Source: Epilithonimonas caeni DSM 17710
GTDB lineage: Bacteria > Bacteroidota > Bacteroidia > Flavobacteriales > Weeksellaceae
Direction of reading: 5' to 3'
DNA length: 64,000 nt
Assembly (NCBI RefSeq): GCF_000426465.1
Contig: NZ_KE384527.1
Coordinates: 124,001 to 188,000 of the forward strand
The notes beneath the pieces are model-generated. The model was not told where the DNA came from. It saw only the letters and a list, made by a program, of their open reading frames with translations, and did not search any database. The translations under genes and the position numbers were made by a program. Position 1 is the first letter of the stretch; each line of letters starts with the position of its first letter. Of the stretch, positions 8,908 to 18,342 are shown piece by piece.

Positions 8908-10087
8908 AAATAAAACTTTAGTTTTTATCCTGCTAATTTATTTTAGCTCATTAACTTTTTTTAAAACACAAAGCAACCCATCAGATTGTTTTGAAATTGC
9001 TGCTGACAGATCGGAATTGTATCTCCCCTTACTCAAAAATAAAAATGTCATTGTTGCTGCTAACCAGACAAGTATTCTAAAAAATAAAAAACACCTGGTT
9101 GATTTCTTGGTCGAAAATAATATAAAAATCAAATCTATTTTCGCACCAGAACACGGATTCCGGGGGATTGCTGATGCGGGCGAACACGTTAAAAATGGAA
9201 CCGATAACAAAACCGGATTACCAATCGTTTCCCTTTATGGTGATAATAAAAAACCCAAAGCGGAATATCTGAAAGGTGCAGATATTATTCTTTTTGATAT
9301 ACAGGATGTTGGAGTGAGATTCTATACTTATATTTCAACGCTTTCTTATATTATGGAGGCGGCGGCTGAAAATAATGTTGAAGTGATTGTTCTGGACAGA
9401 CCAAATCCCAACGATGGTTATACAGACGGCCCCATAATGATGGATCAATGGAAAAGTTTTGTCGGATTGCACAATGTGCCTGTAGTTTACGGATTGACAA
9501 TAGGAGAATATGGCAAAATGGTAAACGGCGAAAAGTGGTTAAAAAATGGAGTAACAGCAAAATACACTTTGATTCCGATGCTGAATTATCATAAGCAACA
9601 ACGTTACGGCGTATCAGACAAACCGTCCCCAAATCTGCCCAATGACAAATCTATAAATCTCTATCCGAGCCTTTGCTTTTTCGAAGGAACCCAGGTCTCT
9701 GTAGGAAGAGGGACGAATCTTCCATTTCAGATCTACGGTTCGCCCTGGACAAAAGATCTCCCATATCAATTCACACCAAAACCGACAGAAGGAGCAAAAG
9801 ATCCTTTCCTGAACGGAAAACTATGTTATGGGGAAAACCTTAGTCAACATTCTCAGGATTTGAGACAAATAAATTTGGAATGGCTGTTGAGATCTTATAA
9901 GAATTACAAAAATCCTCAGCAGGATTTCTTTCTGAAGAATCTCTTCTTTGATAAATTGGCTGGAAGTGATGAACTCAGAAAACAGATCATCGCCGGAAAA
10001 TCCGAAAAAGAAATCAAGGAAAGCTGGAAAAAAGACCTGGAAAATTTTGAAAAAATAAGACTGAAATATATTGTTTATCCAAACTAA
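8891..10087 (+). CDS. namZ: Exo-beta-N-acetylmuramidase NamZ family (DUF1343, GH171)
   Basis: NamZ-type enzymes remove terminal N-acetylmuramic acid from peptidoglycan fragments during cell-wall recycling. The ATG at 8891 gives a 398-residue protein with a hydrophobic signal segment (about 8-25); an upstream in-frame start would run further into the divergent permease. Family signatures are ANQTS at 57-61, APEHGFRG at 85-92 with a candidate catalytic Glu87, FDIQDVGVRFYTY near 135-148 and LDRPNP, followed by the SVGRGTNLPFQ region. Export to the periplasm is predicted. The shared 5' region with the permease means regulatory sites for each gene must lie inside the other. Confidence 0.92.
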   Translation: MILSFKNKTLVFILLIYFSSLTFFKTQSNPSDCFEIAADRSELYLPLLKNKNVIVAANQTSILKNKKHLVDFLVENNIKIKSIFAPEHGFRGIADAGEHVKNGTDNKTGLPIVSLYGDNKKPKAEYLKGADIILFDIQDVGVRFYTYISTLSYIMEAAAENNVEVIVLDRPNPNDGYTDGPIMMDQWKSFVGLHNVPVVYGLTIGEYGKMVNGEKWLKNGVTAKYTLIPMLNYHKQQRYGVSDKPSPNLPNDKSINLYPSLCFFEGTQVSVGRGTNLPFQIYGSPWTKDLPYQFTPKPTEGAKDPFLNGKLCYGENLSQHSQDLRQINLEWLLRSYKNYKNPQQDFFLKNLFFDKLAGSDELRKQIIAGKSEKEIKESWKKDLENFEKIRLKYIVYPN

Positions 10088-10118
10088 AAAACCTCGCGAG
10101 TTGCGAGGTTTTTTTAGT
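10083..10118. terminator. Bidirectional terminator
   Basis: AAAAAACCTCGC (10086-10097) pairs with GCGAGGTTTTTT (10103-10114) around a GAGTT loop, with T-runs on both strands. It serves the convergent namZ and barrel-protein genes. Confidence 0.92.
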
Positions 10119-10129
10119 TTTAAATTCAA

Positions 10130-10702
10130 TTATTTCAGGAAAACAGAAATACCCAAACCAACACCAATATTATTAGTATTGTTTTTCAAATCACTATTTT
10201 CTTTATACTTAAGATTTGCAGCACTATAATTAACTCCTAAGTTAAAAGCAACATTTGGATTAATAAAATAAGCTACACCAGCTCCAAAACCATATGCAAG
10301 TCCATTAAAGTTGGCATCTTCGTCCATAATTGTTGTTTTATTTGCAGCATATCCAATTCCAGCCTCAATAAAAGGTTTTACCTCACCATTGACAGGAAAG
10401 AAATAAGTTGCTTGGGGAAGAATAGCAAAGGTATTTGATTTTTGGTCTTCGATTTTTTGGCTAGTATAACTTAATCCTAAACCAACAGCCAAATTGTCAA
10501 TCACAAAATAACTCGCAGCAGGAGAAAGAGAAACGGTAGTTGTTTTTGCCTCTCCGAAATTATTACCTTGAACTTCAAGTTTTGTTTTTGCAGAATTAAA
10601 AGATAATTCAGTTTTTCCAGAAAGCATCCAAGTTCCCTTTTGAGTCTGAGCATTCACAGCTCCGAAAAGTGCCAACGCACCGACTAGTAATAGTTTTTTC
10701 AT
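10130..10702 (-). CDS. Small outer-membrane beta-barrel (porin-like) protein
   Basis: The 190-residue protein has a signal peptide (MKKLLLVGALALFGAVNAQ). The rest alternates hydrophobic and polar residues in strands ending in aromatic residues (SYFVIDNLAVGLGLSY, GFGAGVAYFI, GVGLGISVFLK), the pattern of an eight-stranded barrel of the OmpW/opacity type. It should reside in the outer membrane. Such barrels are common in flavobacteria and their ligands are rarely known. It is monocistronic between the shared terminator and queD. Confidence 0.85.
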   Translation of the reverse strand: MKKLLLVGALALFGAVNAQTQKGTWMLSGKTELSFNSAKTKLEVQGNNFGEAKTTTVSLSPAASYFVIDNLAVGLGLSYTSQKIEDQKSNTFAILPQATYFFPVNGEVKPFIEAGIGYAANKTTIMDEDANFNGLAYGFGAGVAYFINPNVAFNLGVNYSAANLKYKENSDLKNNTNNIGVGLGISVFLK

Positions 10703-10797
10703 AATTTATTAAATTTGAGGGTGCAAAAATATTAAAATTTTATAAACTCCCAAATTATATATAAAAAAACAATATAAATTTTATTAATTAAGAAATG

Positions 10798-11241
10798 TCA
10801 ATTTTCCTCAGCTAACCATTCTCCATAAGAATTCTCTGTCTCGTGAAGTTTGAGGTAAGACAGTTGAACATGACCGGGAAGTTTTGATTTTATTTTGGAA
10901 GCCATAACGTAAAGCATATTTTCACAGGTCGGCTGATAATCGCAGAAAATAACCTTGTGCCCTTGATTTTGAAGACTCTCCCCAAGCGACCTGTGAGGAG
11001 AAGCACCGTTGATCAAAACCGCATGGTCCCAGACATCCACTATTTCTTCTTTCACGATTTTTTTGATATCTCCAAAGTCTACAACCATACCATTTTTATG
11101 GTCGTCCAGATCATTGATAGGAATACCTTTTACAGTTACGAATAATTTATATGAATGACCGTGCATATTTTTGCATTTGCCATCATAATTATAAAGCACG
11201 TGCGCAGTTTCAAAAGTGAAGATCTTGGTAATTCTTATCAT
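10798..11241 (-). CDS. queD: 6-carboxy-5,6,7,8-tetrahydropterin synthase
   Basis: QueD converts dihydroneopterin triphosphate to carboxytetrahydropterin, the second step to queuosine and preQ1. The 147-residue protein shows the zinc ligands His14, His27 and His29 (CKNMHGHSY), the candidate catalytic Cys23, DFGDIK at 55-60, PTCEN near 104-108 and the LHET substrate motif near 132-135. Other members of the family make 6-pyruvoyltetrahydropterin, but the bacterial context and length favour QueD. No other queuosine gene is nearby. Confidence 0.93.
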   Translation of the reverse strand: MIRITKIFTFETAHVLYNYDGKCKNMHGHSYKLFVTVKGIPINDLDDHKNGMVVDFGDIKKIVKEEIVDVWDHAVLINGASPHRSLGESLQNQGHKVIFCDYQPTCENMLYVMASKIKSKLPGHVQLSYLKLHETENSYGEWLAEEN

Positions 11242-11288
11242 AATGCAAAGATAATTAAAAATCTGTTTTTATAATTTTAGTTAAAGAT

Positions 11289-11320
11289 TTGCTCACTAGT
11301 TCTACAAAAGCTTATTTTTG
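11289..11320 (+). promoter_or_regulatory. Bacteroidota-type promoter
   Basis: TTG at 11289-11291 and TATTTTTG at 11313-11320 are 21 bases apart, within the range for the primary sigma factor of Bacteroidota (-33 TTG, -7 TAnnTTTG). It lies 19 bases before the ATG of the secreted protein at 11339. Confidence 0.55.
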
Positions 11321-11338
11321 CATCAAACACATTATAAA

Positions 11339-11806
11339 ATGAAAAAAACAATTTTTGTATTAAGTCTGATATCTTCAGTTTTCTTCTATTCTCAAAATTA
11401 TTCTTCGCTGGATAAGATCCTGGAAAAATTGGAAACCCGAAGCAAAAAGATGAAAGATGCTTCTGGTTTTGACATCAAGGACAAAAAATTTGTATTGATA
11501 GAAGATTTCGATGACCATTCCGAGCGTCACATTTTAGAATTCAGGAATGATAACAGCCTCACTTTGATAGAGGTCATCGATGATAAATCTACGGATAAAA
11601 CCTATTCCAATATCTTCAGCGGCGATTATATTCGTAAGAAAAATGCAATCTCTGTAAGAGCTGACCATCTGGAAGGTAAAAAGATATCGATCCCAATCAC
11701 TCATAATCTGTATCTGATGAATGCCAATAATATCTGGTATCTGAAAGACATCAATACCAATAAAAGATGGATAGAGAATTCTAACCTTCTGAAAAAGAAA
11801 AATTAG
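11339..11806 (+). CDS. Secreted protein of unknown function
   Basis: The protein has 155 residues. The ATG at 11339 is preferred to the one 21 bases upstream, which lies inside the -7 promoter box, because it gives a direct signal peptide (MKKTIFVLSLISSVFFYSQ). The mature part is lysine- and aspartate-rich and predicted soluble, with no cysteine, repeat or known motif. It stands alone behind its own promoter, and its stop codon overlaps the stop of the convergent hydrolase gene by three bases. Confidence 0.78.
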   Translation: MKKTIFVLSLISSVFFYSQNYSSLDKILEKLETRSKKMKDASGFDIKDKKFVLIEDFDDHSERHILEFRNDNSLTLIEVIDDKSTDKTYSNIFSGDYIRKKNAISVRADHLEGKKISIPITHNLYLMNANNIWYLKDINTNKRWIENSNLLKKKN

Positions 11807-12642
11807 TTAGATCTATCATACTTTAAGAAATCTAAACAAGCTTCAATGGCTTCATTCAATTCATTTGGAAGAAAATCATTTCTCCAGGGTTCTTTTGCGC
11901 CAAAAGTGTGACCAGCATTTTCTATGATTTTCAATTGAGAATTTTTTGTCCATTGATTGAGTTTCTGAGAATGCTCTAGTGGAACAGATTCATCATCAGA
12001 ACCATGAATAAATAAAGCTGGAATTGTCAGCTTTTTGCAAGCTTTCTCTATATCATATCTTTCCTTATCAATTTCAAAATCTTTATAAAACTGAAAATAA
12101 TGAGGCATCTTTTGTTTCGTTCTTGCATTTTCCACAAAATAGACGCCTTCATTTTTCCAATTCTCAAAAGCTTCATTCTTTGGAAATCTGTCAAGCGTGG
12201 AAACACTTGCTAATGTAATCAATTTCGAAATATTTTCATTTTCAGAAGCTTTGATAATAGAAATCCCACCGCCTCTGCTGTGTCCCAATAAAATGATATT
12301 TTGAGGATCAACTTCTTTTTGACCTTTGAAATGATCGATCACAACTTCCAAATCATCCAATTCTTTGGAATAATTATTCTCTCCAAAAGCTTCCAGATCT
12401 GCAAAATCATTGGGATCCTCAATCGTAGTTCCGTTATGTGAAAAATTGAATTTAACAAAATATGATCCTGCTTCTGCAACTTTCTCTCCCATCAATTCCC
12501 AAGCGCCCCAATCTTTGTAACCTTTGTAGCCATGAACAAAAATAATCAGCGGCAATTTCTCATCCAAATCGGGAAAAATCACATCAGCCAAAAAATCTTT
12601 TTGACCTTTGAGAATGATATTTTTTTGTTTAATCAATTTCAT
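11803..12642 (-). CDS. Alpha/beta hydrolase (dienelactone hydrolase/esterase-like)
   Basis: Starting at the ATG at 12640-12642 (MKLIKQKN), the 279-residue protein has no signal peptide. It shows the oxyanion strand FVHGYKG (about 38-44), the nucleophile elbow GHSRGGG, an acid-bearing strand LFIHGSDDESVP and a C-terminal ENAGHTFG with the catalytic His. An in-frame start 33 bases upstream is possible but falls at the edge of a palindromic repeat. It is a cytoplasmic serine hydrolase of unknown substrate; XynC/YuxL-like acyl hydrolases are the nearest recognisable kind. It ends tail to tail with the secreted-protein gene at 11339-11806. Confidence 0.85.
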   Translation of the reverse strand: MKLIKQKNIILKGQKDFLADVIFPDLDEKLPLIIFVHGYKGYKDWGAWELMGEKVAEAGSYFVKFNFSHNGTTIEDPNDFADLEAFGENNYSKELDDLEVVIDHFKGQKEVDPQNIILLGHSRGGGISIIKASENENISKLITLASVSTLDRFPKNEAFENWKNEGVYFVENARTKQKMPHYFQFYKDFEIDKERYDIEKACKKLTIPALFIHGSDDESVPLEHSQKLNQWTKNSQLKIIENAGHTFGAKEPWRNDFLPNELNEAIEACLDFLKYDRSN

Positions 12643-12670
12643 AATTGAAGAATTGCTAAAACTTAAAGGT

Positions 12671-12714
12671 GTCATTCAGAAGGAATCCAAATGTTGAGAT
12701 TCTTTCAGAATGAC
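12671..12714. repeat. Palindromic repeat, TGTCATTC family
   Basis: GTCATTCAGAAGGAATC (12671-12687) and GATTCTTTCAGAATGAC (12698-12714) form an imperfect inverted repeat. It matches the larger palindrome at 53085-53135 and lies upstream of the hydrolase. Confidence 0.75.
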
Positions 12715-12780
12715 AAATATTCGCTATTAAAATACAAGTTAAGCAAAGAATCATTTTTTCTCTATTAAAAGTCTAAAAAA

Positions 12781-14139
12781 CTATATCGTCATCGAAAAAA
12801 TCCGTGTTTCCGGTTTGTTTCTCATCATTCTGAGATCAAAAACCATTGCTACATTTCGTGTAAACGCTCTTCCCTTTTCTGTAATTTTAATTTGATTGTC
12901 GGAGATTTCTACCAAACCGTCAAATTCCATTTCTTTAAGTTTTTCGATGGCATTTTCGATTTCCGGAAAAGACGTTTGTAAGTCCCAACTCGTTTCCAAT
13001 TGACACATCAGATTCAGAATATGTTTTCTGATGGTCAGGTCTTCTTCATCCAAAATATGACCGCGGAAAACAGGAATCTCACCTTCTTCCACAATCTTCT
13101 GATATTCCTCCACGGTTTTCACATTCTGGGCAAAAGCATACCAGGAATCTGAGATTGCAGACATTCCCAAACCTACCATCAGCTGGGTTTTACTGGATGT
13201 GTACCCCATAAAATTACGATGTAATTTCTTTTGGGTCAAGGATTGATACAAATCATCATGCTCCAAAGCAAAATGGTCCATCCCAATCTCTATGTAACCG
13301 AGTTCTTCCAACAGTTTTTTTCCGTCTTCGTAAAGTCGCCGTTTCTCATCGCCGCTTGGCAGATCATTTTCGTCGAAACCTCTTTGCCCAACGCCTTTTA
13401 CCCAGGGAACGTGTGCGTAAGAATAGAAAGCTAATCGGTCTGGTTTCAGTTCCAAAGTTTTTCTTATGGTAAATTCGGTTGCTTCCCAAGTCTGATGCGG
13501 CAATCCGAAAACCAGATCGTGGCTGATTCCTTTATAACCGATTACTCTCGCCCACTCTGTCACGTTTTTCACATTTTCAAAAGGTTGGATTCTGTTGATG
13601 GCTTTCTGGACTTTCGGGTCATAATCCTGAACACCAAAACTCACCCTGTTAAAGCCCAGATCAAACAAAGTCTGAAGATGTTCTTTTGTCGTATTATTTG
13701 GATGGCCTTCGAAACTGAATTCTTGATTTTCGGCAATTTCAACCGTATCAAAAATCCCAGTCAGCATGGTTTTCAAATTTTCAGGAGAAAAAAATGTTGG
13801 TGTTCCGCCACCTAAATGAAGTTCCTTTAATTTTGGTTTTTCATTGAACAATTCCAAATACAATTTCCATTCTTTCAATACGCTTTCCAGATAGGGAAGT
13901 TCTACAGAATGTTGCTTCGTAATCCTTTTGTGACAGGCGCAAAAAGTACAAAGTGCCTCACAAAAAGGCAAATGAATATATATGGAAATCCCTTCTTCGG
14001 CATTGCTTTCTGAAAAGGATCTAATTACGGAATTTTCCCATTGGTCTGCCGTAAAATCGGCTTCGTTCCAATAAGGAACTGTTGGATAAGACGTGTAACG
14101 CGGACCTGGAATATTGTATTTATCAACTAACGAGTTCAT
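12781..14139 (-). CDS. hemN: Oxygen-independent coproporphyrinogen III dehydrogenase
   Basis: This radical SAM enzyme decarboxylates coproporphyrinogen III to protoporphyrinogen IX in haem synthesis without oxygen. The cluster motif is C60-x3-C64-x2-C67-x-C69 (FCEALCTFCAC), and the fourth cysteine separates HemN from HemW. HLGGGTPTFFSPE follows for SAM binding, and a HemN C-terminal domain fills about 350-452. The ATG at 14137-14139 gives MNSLVDKYNIPGPRYTSYPT, the standard family start, and 452 residues; a start 34 codons upstream is unlikely. HemW is encoded separately at 58608. Confidence 0.95.
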   Translation of the reverse strand: MNSLVDKYNIPGPRYTSYPTVPYWNEADFTADQWENSVIRSFSESNAEEGISIYIHLPFCEALCTFCACHKRITKQHSVELPYLESVLKEWKLYLELFNEKPKLKELHLGGGTPTFFSPENLKTMLTGIFDTVEIAENQEFSFEGHPNNTTKEHLQTLFDLGFNRVSFGVQDYDPKVQKAINRIQPFENVKNVTEWARVIGYKGISHDLVFGLPHQTWEATEFTIRKTLELKPDRLAFYSYAHVPWVKGVGQRGFDENDLPSGDEKRRLYEDGKKLLEELGYIEIGMDHFALEHDDLYQSLTQKKLHRNFMGYTSSKTQLMVGLGMSAISDSWYAFAQNVKTVEEYQKIVEEGEIPVFRGHILDEEDLTIRKHILNLMCQLETSWDLQTSFPEIENAIEKLKEMEFDGLVEISDNQIKITEKGRAFTRNVAMVFDLRMMRNKPETRIFSMTI

Positions 14140-14246
14140 CGGTGCAAAGTTACGAAAACTTAGTTTGGAATGATTTTGAATTAGGATGACTTTTGATTGT
14201 TGATTTCTATAATTAATATCAAAATTTCTAAAAAACGACAAAACCT

Positions 14247-14331
14247 ATAGCCCCGATAGTAGCGACATCCTTTTTCTTTTTTTCGAGAAAAAAGAAAAAG
14301 ATATAGCGGATAGCGGGATTAAGCTCCTAAA
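14247..14331. repeat. Structured intergenic repeat, copy 2 of 3
   Basis: The element reads TAGCCCCGATAGTAGCGACA, then TCCTTTTTC, a central hairpin with arms CTTTTTCTTTTTT and AAAAAAGAAAAAG, then TAGCGGATAGCGGGATTAAG and CTCCTAAA. The layout is that of copies 1 and 3, but the flanks are more diverged. It lies between the stop of the sorting-domain gene and the start of hemN. Confidence 0.7.
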
Positions 14332-14336
14332 GAAAA

Positions 14337-15596
14337 TTATTTTTTGATGATCTTTATTGATTGTCGTCCAAGATTGGAATGTACTCCCAAAAGATATTCG
14401 CCAGCAGGATATCTGAAATCTATAGAATATTTTTTCAATCCTTTTTGTCCGATATCATCTTTTAGAATATTGCCCAGAAATTTTCCTGTCAAATCATACA
14501 ATCCTATAATAATATGGTCTGAATGGATGTAATGGATGTTCAAATTCAGTTGGTCCTTTATCGGATTTGGAGCAACCTCAATTTTGAGATTTTGAACTTT
14601 TTCATTTCCCACTTCATTTGTAGCCAATCCTGTGGTTGTCATTTTATAGATATGATTTCCAGATGCAAAAGCAGTGGTCTCATTAACGAAAAAAATACGG
14701 TTGAGTGAACCGCCGAGATCATTATTGACCCAAGTATTTCCGCCATCAAAAGTTTCCATAAAGCCTGAATAATGTCCGCCCATCCAGCCGTGTGTAGCAG
14801 AAACAAAACCAACAGCCTGCACATAAGGATCAGGGAAATCCTTGGTCTGCCAGGTTGATCCACCGTCAAAAGTTTTCAGCAATTTTCCTTGAGTTTCAGA
14901 TTCGATCGAACCGAAAATTGTTTTATTATCCGGAAAAATCTGCATTTTCCATACATAGTCACCATAATCTCCCGCACTATATATTTTGGTCCAGGAATCG
15001 CCCCCATTTGTCGTTTTTAAAATCACAGCGCCTTGTTCATCACTTCCTGAAACAAAACCGACATTTTCATCAATGAACTGGACCTCGACAAGTGCCGAAG
15101 CATATTCCGACATATCTATGTATTTCCAAGTGTTGCCAGAATCTGTTGACCTTATGACGTAAGCCGGAGAAAACCAGGCGCCACAACCATAAACAGTAGA
15201 TACCCCGACAGTATCTAATCCACAAATCGCCAGTGGGTAAGGTGATATATTATTGACTCGGGTCCAGGTTGTTCCGCCATTTGTGGTTTTATAAAAATTA
15301 TTATTGAGTGTTCCCAAAAAACCGATATTCTCATTGAGAAATTCTATATTTCTAAAATATTGCCCAGTCTGTGAACTTACAATCTGCTCAGTCCAATTAG
15401 CACCGGCATCCGTTGTTTTGAACACTGTCCCGTTTCCTCCCCTTGCAGCCCAGCCAAGATTTTCGTTAAGGAAAAAAACATCATCATATCTCGTAGTTCC
15501 CGTCAAGGAAGGTGGAGCTGACAACGCTTCCCAGCTATAGGTTTGTGCAAAAGTAAAACTTGTAATAAGTAAAAGAGAATTCAATAGTTTTTTCAT
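14337..15596 (-). CDS. Type IX secretion cargo with YCF48/BNR-like beta-propeller
   Basis: The 419-residue protein has a signal peptide (MKKLLNSLLLITSFTFAQ) and six or seven propeller blades carrying FKTTDAGANWT, YKTTNGGTTWT, LKTFDGGSTW and ETFDGGNTWV, typical of photosynthesis-assembly-like (YCF48) and sialidase-type repeats. The last 80 or so residues (VAPNPIKDQLNLNI to QSIKIIKK) form a type A T9SS sorting domain, so it should be exported through the type IX system and anchored or released at the surface. The binding target is unknown. Its product may use machinery such as the PorP/SprF protein at 59782. Confidence 0.9.
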   Translation of the reverse strand: MKKLLNSLLLITSFTFAQTYSWEALSAPPSLTGTTRYDDVFFLNENLGWAARGGNGTVFKTTDAGANWTEQIVSSQTGQYFRNIEFLNENIGFLGTLNNNFYKTTNGGTTWTRVNNISPYPLAICGLDTVGVSTVYGCGAWFSPAYVIRSTDSGNTWKYIDMSEYASALVEVQFIDENVGFVSGSDEQGAVILKTTNGGDSWTKIYSAGDYGDYVWKMQIFPDNKTIFGSIESETQGKLLKTFDGGSTWQTKDFPDPYVQAVGFVSATHGWMGGHYSGFMETFDGGNTWVNNDLGGSLNRIFFVNETTAFASGNHIYKMTTTGLATNEVGNEKVQNLKIEVAPNPIKDQLNLNIHYIHSDHIIIGLYDLTGKFLGNILKDDIGQKGLKKYSIDFRYPAGEYLLGVHSNLGRQSIKIIKK

Positions 15597-15620
15597 AGTT
15601 CAATTTTTCATAAAAATAAA

Positions 15621-15650
15621 AAAATCGGGAGAAATTTCCCGATTTTGATT
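15621..15650 (-). terminator. Terminator after pheT
   Basis: AAAATCGGGA (15621-15630) pairs with TCCCGATTTT (15637-15646), with a T-run on either strand. It lies between the pheT stop and the start of the sorting-domain gene. Confidence 0.88.
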
Positions 15651-15668
15651 TATTTAATTTCAAATTAA

Positions 15669-18068
15669 TTATCTCAACTCAGCTTTGAATTCTTTCTCAA
15701 AAGATTTGATAAGTGAATTCATTACTTCAGTAATATCTTTGTCCTCCAAAGTTTTCTCTTCATTCAGAAGCTCAAAACTCAATGCGTAAGATTTTTTCCC
15801 TTCCGGAAGATTTTTGCCTTCGTAAACATCGAACAAATTGATATTCTTCAAGAAAGGTGACTTATTGGATTTTGCCAACTCGTACAATTCTGCGTAAGTA
15901 ATGGTTTTATCAACCAACAAAGCCAGATCTCTTCTGATCTTATTAAATTTCGGAATATCGATGAATTTCAAATTTTCCTTTGCTCTAAGAGCCTGGCAAG
16001 TTTCCAATTCTATTTCTGCATAGAAAACTTCCTGACTGATATCGAAATCCTTCAGCAATTGAGGCGCAACTTTTCCTAATCTTGCCAAAGTTTTTCCCCC
16101 AGACCTGATTTCCAAAGCATCGGAAAAACGTTCATCTTCCAACGCTGATTCGTGAAGTTCAAGATTCAGTTTTTCTAAAAGGATTTTTACATAAGCATTC
16201 AGATAATAAAAATTTGTTGCACTTTTTGGCTGAAGCCAGTTTTCCGCAACCTCTCTTCCCGAAGTCAAAATTGCTAACTGCTTTCTTTCTTCGTATTTCT
16301 CTTTCTTATGATAAATTTTCCCTAATTCGAAAAACTTGATGTCAGATGATTTTCTGTTGATATTGTAAATGGCGTTTTCCAAAAGTCCTTCTAATAGAGA
16401 CTTTCTCATAAATGCCAAATCATTACTCAAAGGATTCAGCAATTTCACAGCATTGGTTTCATCTTTTACAGAAGTCAATGAGTTGTTCATCACTTCGTGG
16501 AAACCATTGGATTGTAATGTTCTCGCCCAAGAATTCTCCAGAGCATCCTGGTCATCAAAACTCAGTTTCACAGGTGTGAAAGATATTTTTTTCGGTGCAT
16601 CGATCTTATTGTAACCGTAGATCCTCAACACTTCTTCGATAACATCAATTTCCCTGGTCACATCTGCTCTGTAAACCGGAACAGACAATTCAAGACCGTT
16701 CTGAATTTCATTAAGAATTTGGATATCAAGAGATTTTAAAATTTCTTTGATTTTTTCTCTATGGATTTTAGTCCCCAAAATCTGGTCTAATTTTGAATAT
16801 CTGAAAACCACATAATGGTCTTTGATTTTCTCCGGATAATGTTCCAAGATCTCTCCAACTAACTTCCCGTCAGCCAATTCCTGAATCAGATTGATGGCAT
16901 GAGTCAAAGCTGTTCTTGCATTATTCGGGTCAACACCTCTTTCGAAACGGAAAGATGCATCCGTATTCAAACCGTGAGATTTAGAGGCTTTTCTAATCGC
17001 AACCGGATTGAAATAAGCACTTTCCAGAAAAATAGTCTTGGTTTCAGATGAAACACCACTTTCGCTCCCACCGAAAACTCCAGCGATACACATAGGCTTG
17101 TTTTTGCCGTCTTTGATCATGATTTCTGAACCGTTCAGAGTTCTTTCAACCCCATCAAGTGTTTTGAATTTAGTCCCTGCTTTTACAGTTCCAACTTTCA
17201 CCGTTTTATCAGCAATTTTATCAGCATCAAAAGCGTGAAGCGGCTGTCCAAGTCCGTGGAGAATATAATTGGTAATATCTACAACATTATTAATTGGTGA
17301 AAGTCCGATGGCTTTCAGCCTATCTTTCAACCAATCCGGAGAATCTTTGATTTCTACATTTTCGATAACAGCACCTAAATATCTTGGTGTAAGTTCGGAA
17401 TCTTCAACCTCTAATTTGAAAGCGTGGGAACCTTCGATGGTCAGTATTTTTGATTCTAATTTTGTGAATTCCGATTTAAGATTATTGGAAGACACAAAAG
17501 CCTGCAAATCTCTTGCAACACCGTAATGCGACATCGCATCGGTTCTGTTTGGCGTCAATCCAATCTCATAAACCTCATCGTTTGTCAATTCAAAATAATC
17601 GGCGAACGGTGTTCCAACTTCATATTTTGTTTCGTCCAAAACCATAATTCCGGCGTGGTCATCGCTTAAACCCAATTCATCTTCGGCACAGATCATTCCT
17701 TCGGAAACCTCGCCTCGGATCTTAGCTTTTTTGATTTCGAAGGAACTTCCGTCTTTTGCATAGATCTTTGTTCCAACAACAGCAACAGGAACAATTTGCC
17801 CGGCAGCCACATTCGGCGCTCCACAAACAATTTCCAGAATTTTCCCGTTGCCAACATCAACTGTTGTTTTACTCAATTTATCGGCATTCGGATGTTTTTC
17901 GCAAGTTAAAACTTTACCTACAACAATTCCTTCCAGACTTCCTTTTACGCTTTCGAATTTATCAACACCTTCCACTTCCAGACCGATATCGGTAAGATAC
18001 GCACTGATTTTTTCAGAATTAAGGTCAGTTTTGATATAATCTTTAAGCCAATTATTAGAAATTTTCAT
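15669..18068 (-). CDS. pheT: Phenylalanine-tRNA ligase beta subunit
   Basis: PheT pairs with PheS (not in this window) to charge tRNA-Phe. At 799 residues it has the full bacterial domain series: an EMAP/tRNA-binding domain at about 40-150 (CEKHPNADKL, CGAPN), the B3/B4 editing domain, B5 (about 400-475), the catalytic-like core, and a C-terminal anticodon-binding ferredoxin fold at about 705-799 (KFNKIRRDLALLVD). The ATG at 18066-18068 gives MKISNNWLKDYI, the standard start. pheT stands alone, as in many Bacteroidota. Confidence 0.97.
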   Translation of the reverse strand: MKISNNWLKDYIKTDLNSEKISAYLTDIGLEVEGVDKFESVKGSLEGIVVGKVLTCEKHPNADKLSKTTVDVGNGKILEIVCGAPNVAAGQIVPVAVVGTKIYAKDGSSFEIKKAKIRGEVSEGMICAEDELGLSDDHAGIMVLDETKYEVGTPFADYFELTNDEVYEIGLTPNRTDAMSHYGVARDLQAFVSSNNLKSEFTKLESKILTIEGSHAFKLEVEDSELTPRYLGAVIENVEIKDSPDWLKDRLKAIGLSPINNVVDITNYILHGLGQPLHAFDADKIADKTVKVGTVKAGTKFKTLDGVERTLNGSEIMIKDGKNKPMCIAGVFGGSESGVSSETKTIFLESAYFNPVAIRKASKSHGLNTDASFRFERGVDPNNARTALTHAINLIQELADGKLVGEILEHYPEKIKDHYVVFRYSKLDQILGTKIHREKIKEILKSLDIQILNEIQNGLELSVPVYRADVTREIDVIEEVLRIYGYNKIDAPKKISFTPVKLSFDDQDALENSWARTLQSNGFHEVMNNSLTSVKDETNAVKLLNPLSNDLAFMRKSLLEGLLENAIYNINRKSSDIKFFELGKIYHKKEKYEERKQLAILTSGREVAENWLQPKSATNFYYLNAYVKILLEKLNLELHESALEDERFSDALEIRSGGKTLARLGKVAPQLLKDFDISQEVFYAEIELETCQALRAKENLKFIDIPKFNKIRRDLALLVDKTITYAELYELAKSNKSPFLKNINLFDVYEGKNLPEGKKSYALSFELLNEEKTLEDKDITEVMNSLIKSFEKEFKAELR

Positions 18069-18342
18069 TCTTTTTTATATTTAATTTTTTGAACACAAAG
18101 TGCACAAAGATTTTTTTTAATTTAAACCGATTTTAAGTTCATAAAGGCGTAAAACTTAATAAAGTTTAAGTTTGCAAATATCGTGATTTTTTGAGAGACT
18201 GGGAAATAGAAATTTTCTGTAAATAAAAAACTTATTCTAAACAATTTTATAGAATTATATTTTTTCATAATTTAGTTTCATTGCAAAAGTATAAGCTTTA
18301 CATTAAAAAAACTAATTTCCCTTTTCATTAATTTCAATAAGT
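18069..18342. other. Intergenic region with CACAAAG/GCGTAAAAC repeat words
   Basis: It holds ACACAAAGTGCACAAAGA at about 18092-18109 and GGCGTAAAACTTAATAAAG at about 18144. Both word types recur at 58430-58500, with CACAAA-type words also at 54026-54151 and 57408. The remainder is AT-rich, with no gene or clear terminator. Confidence 0.5.
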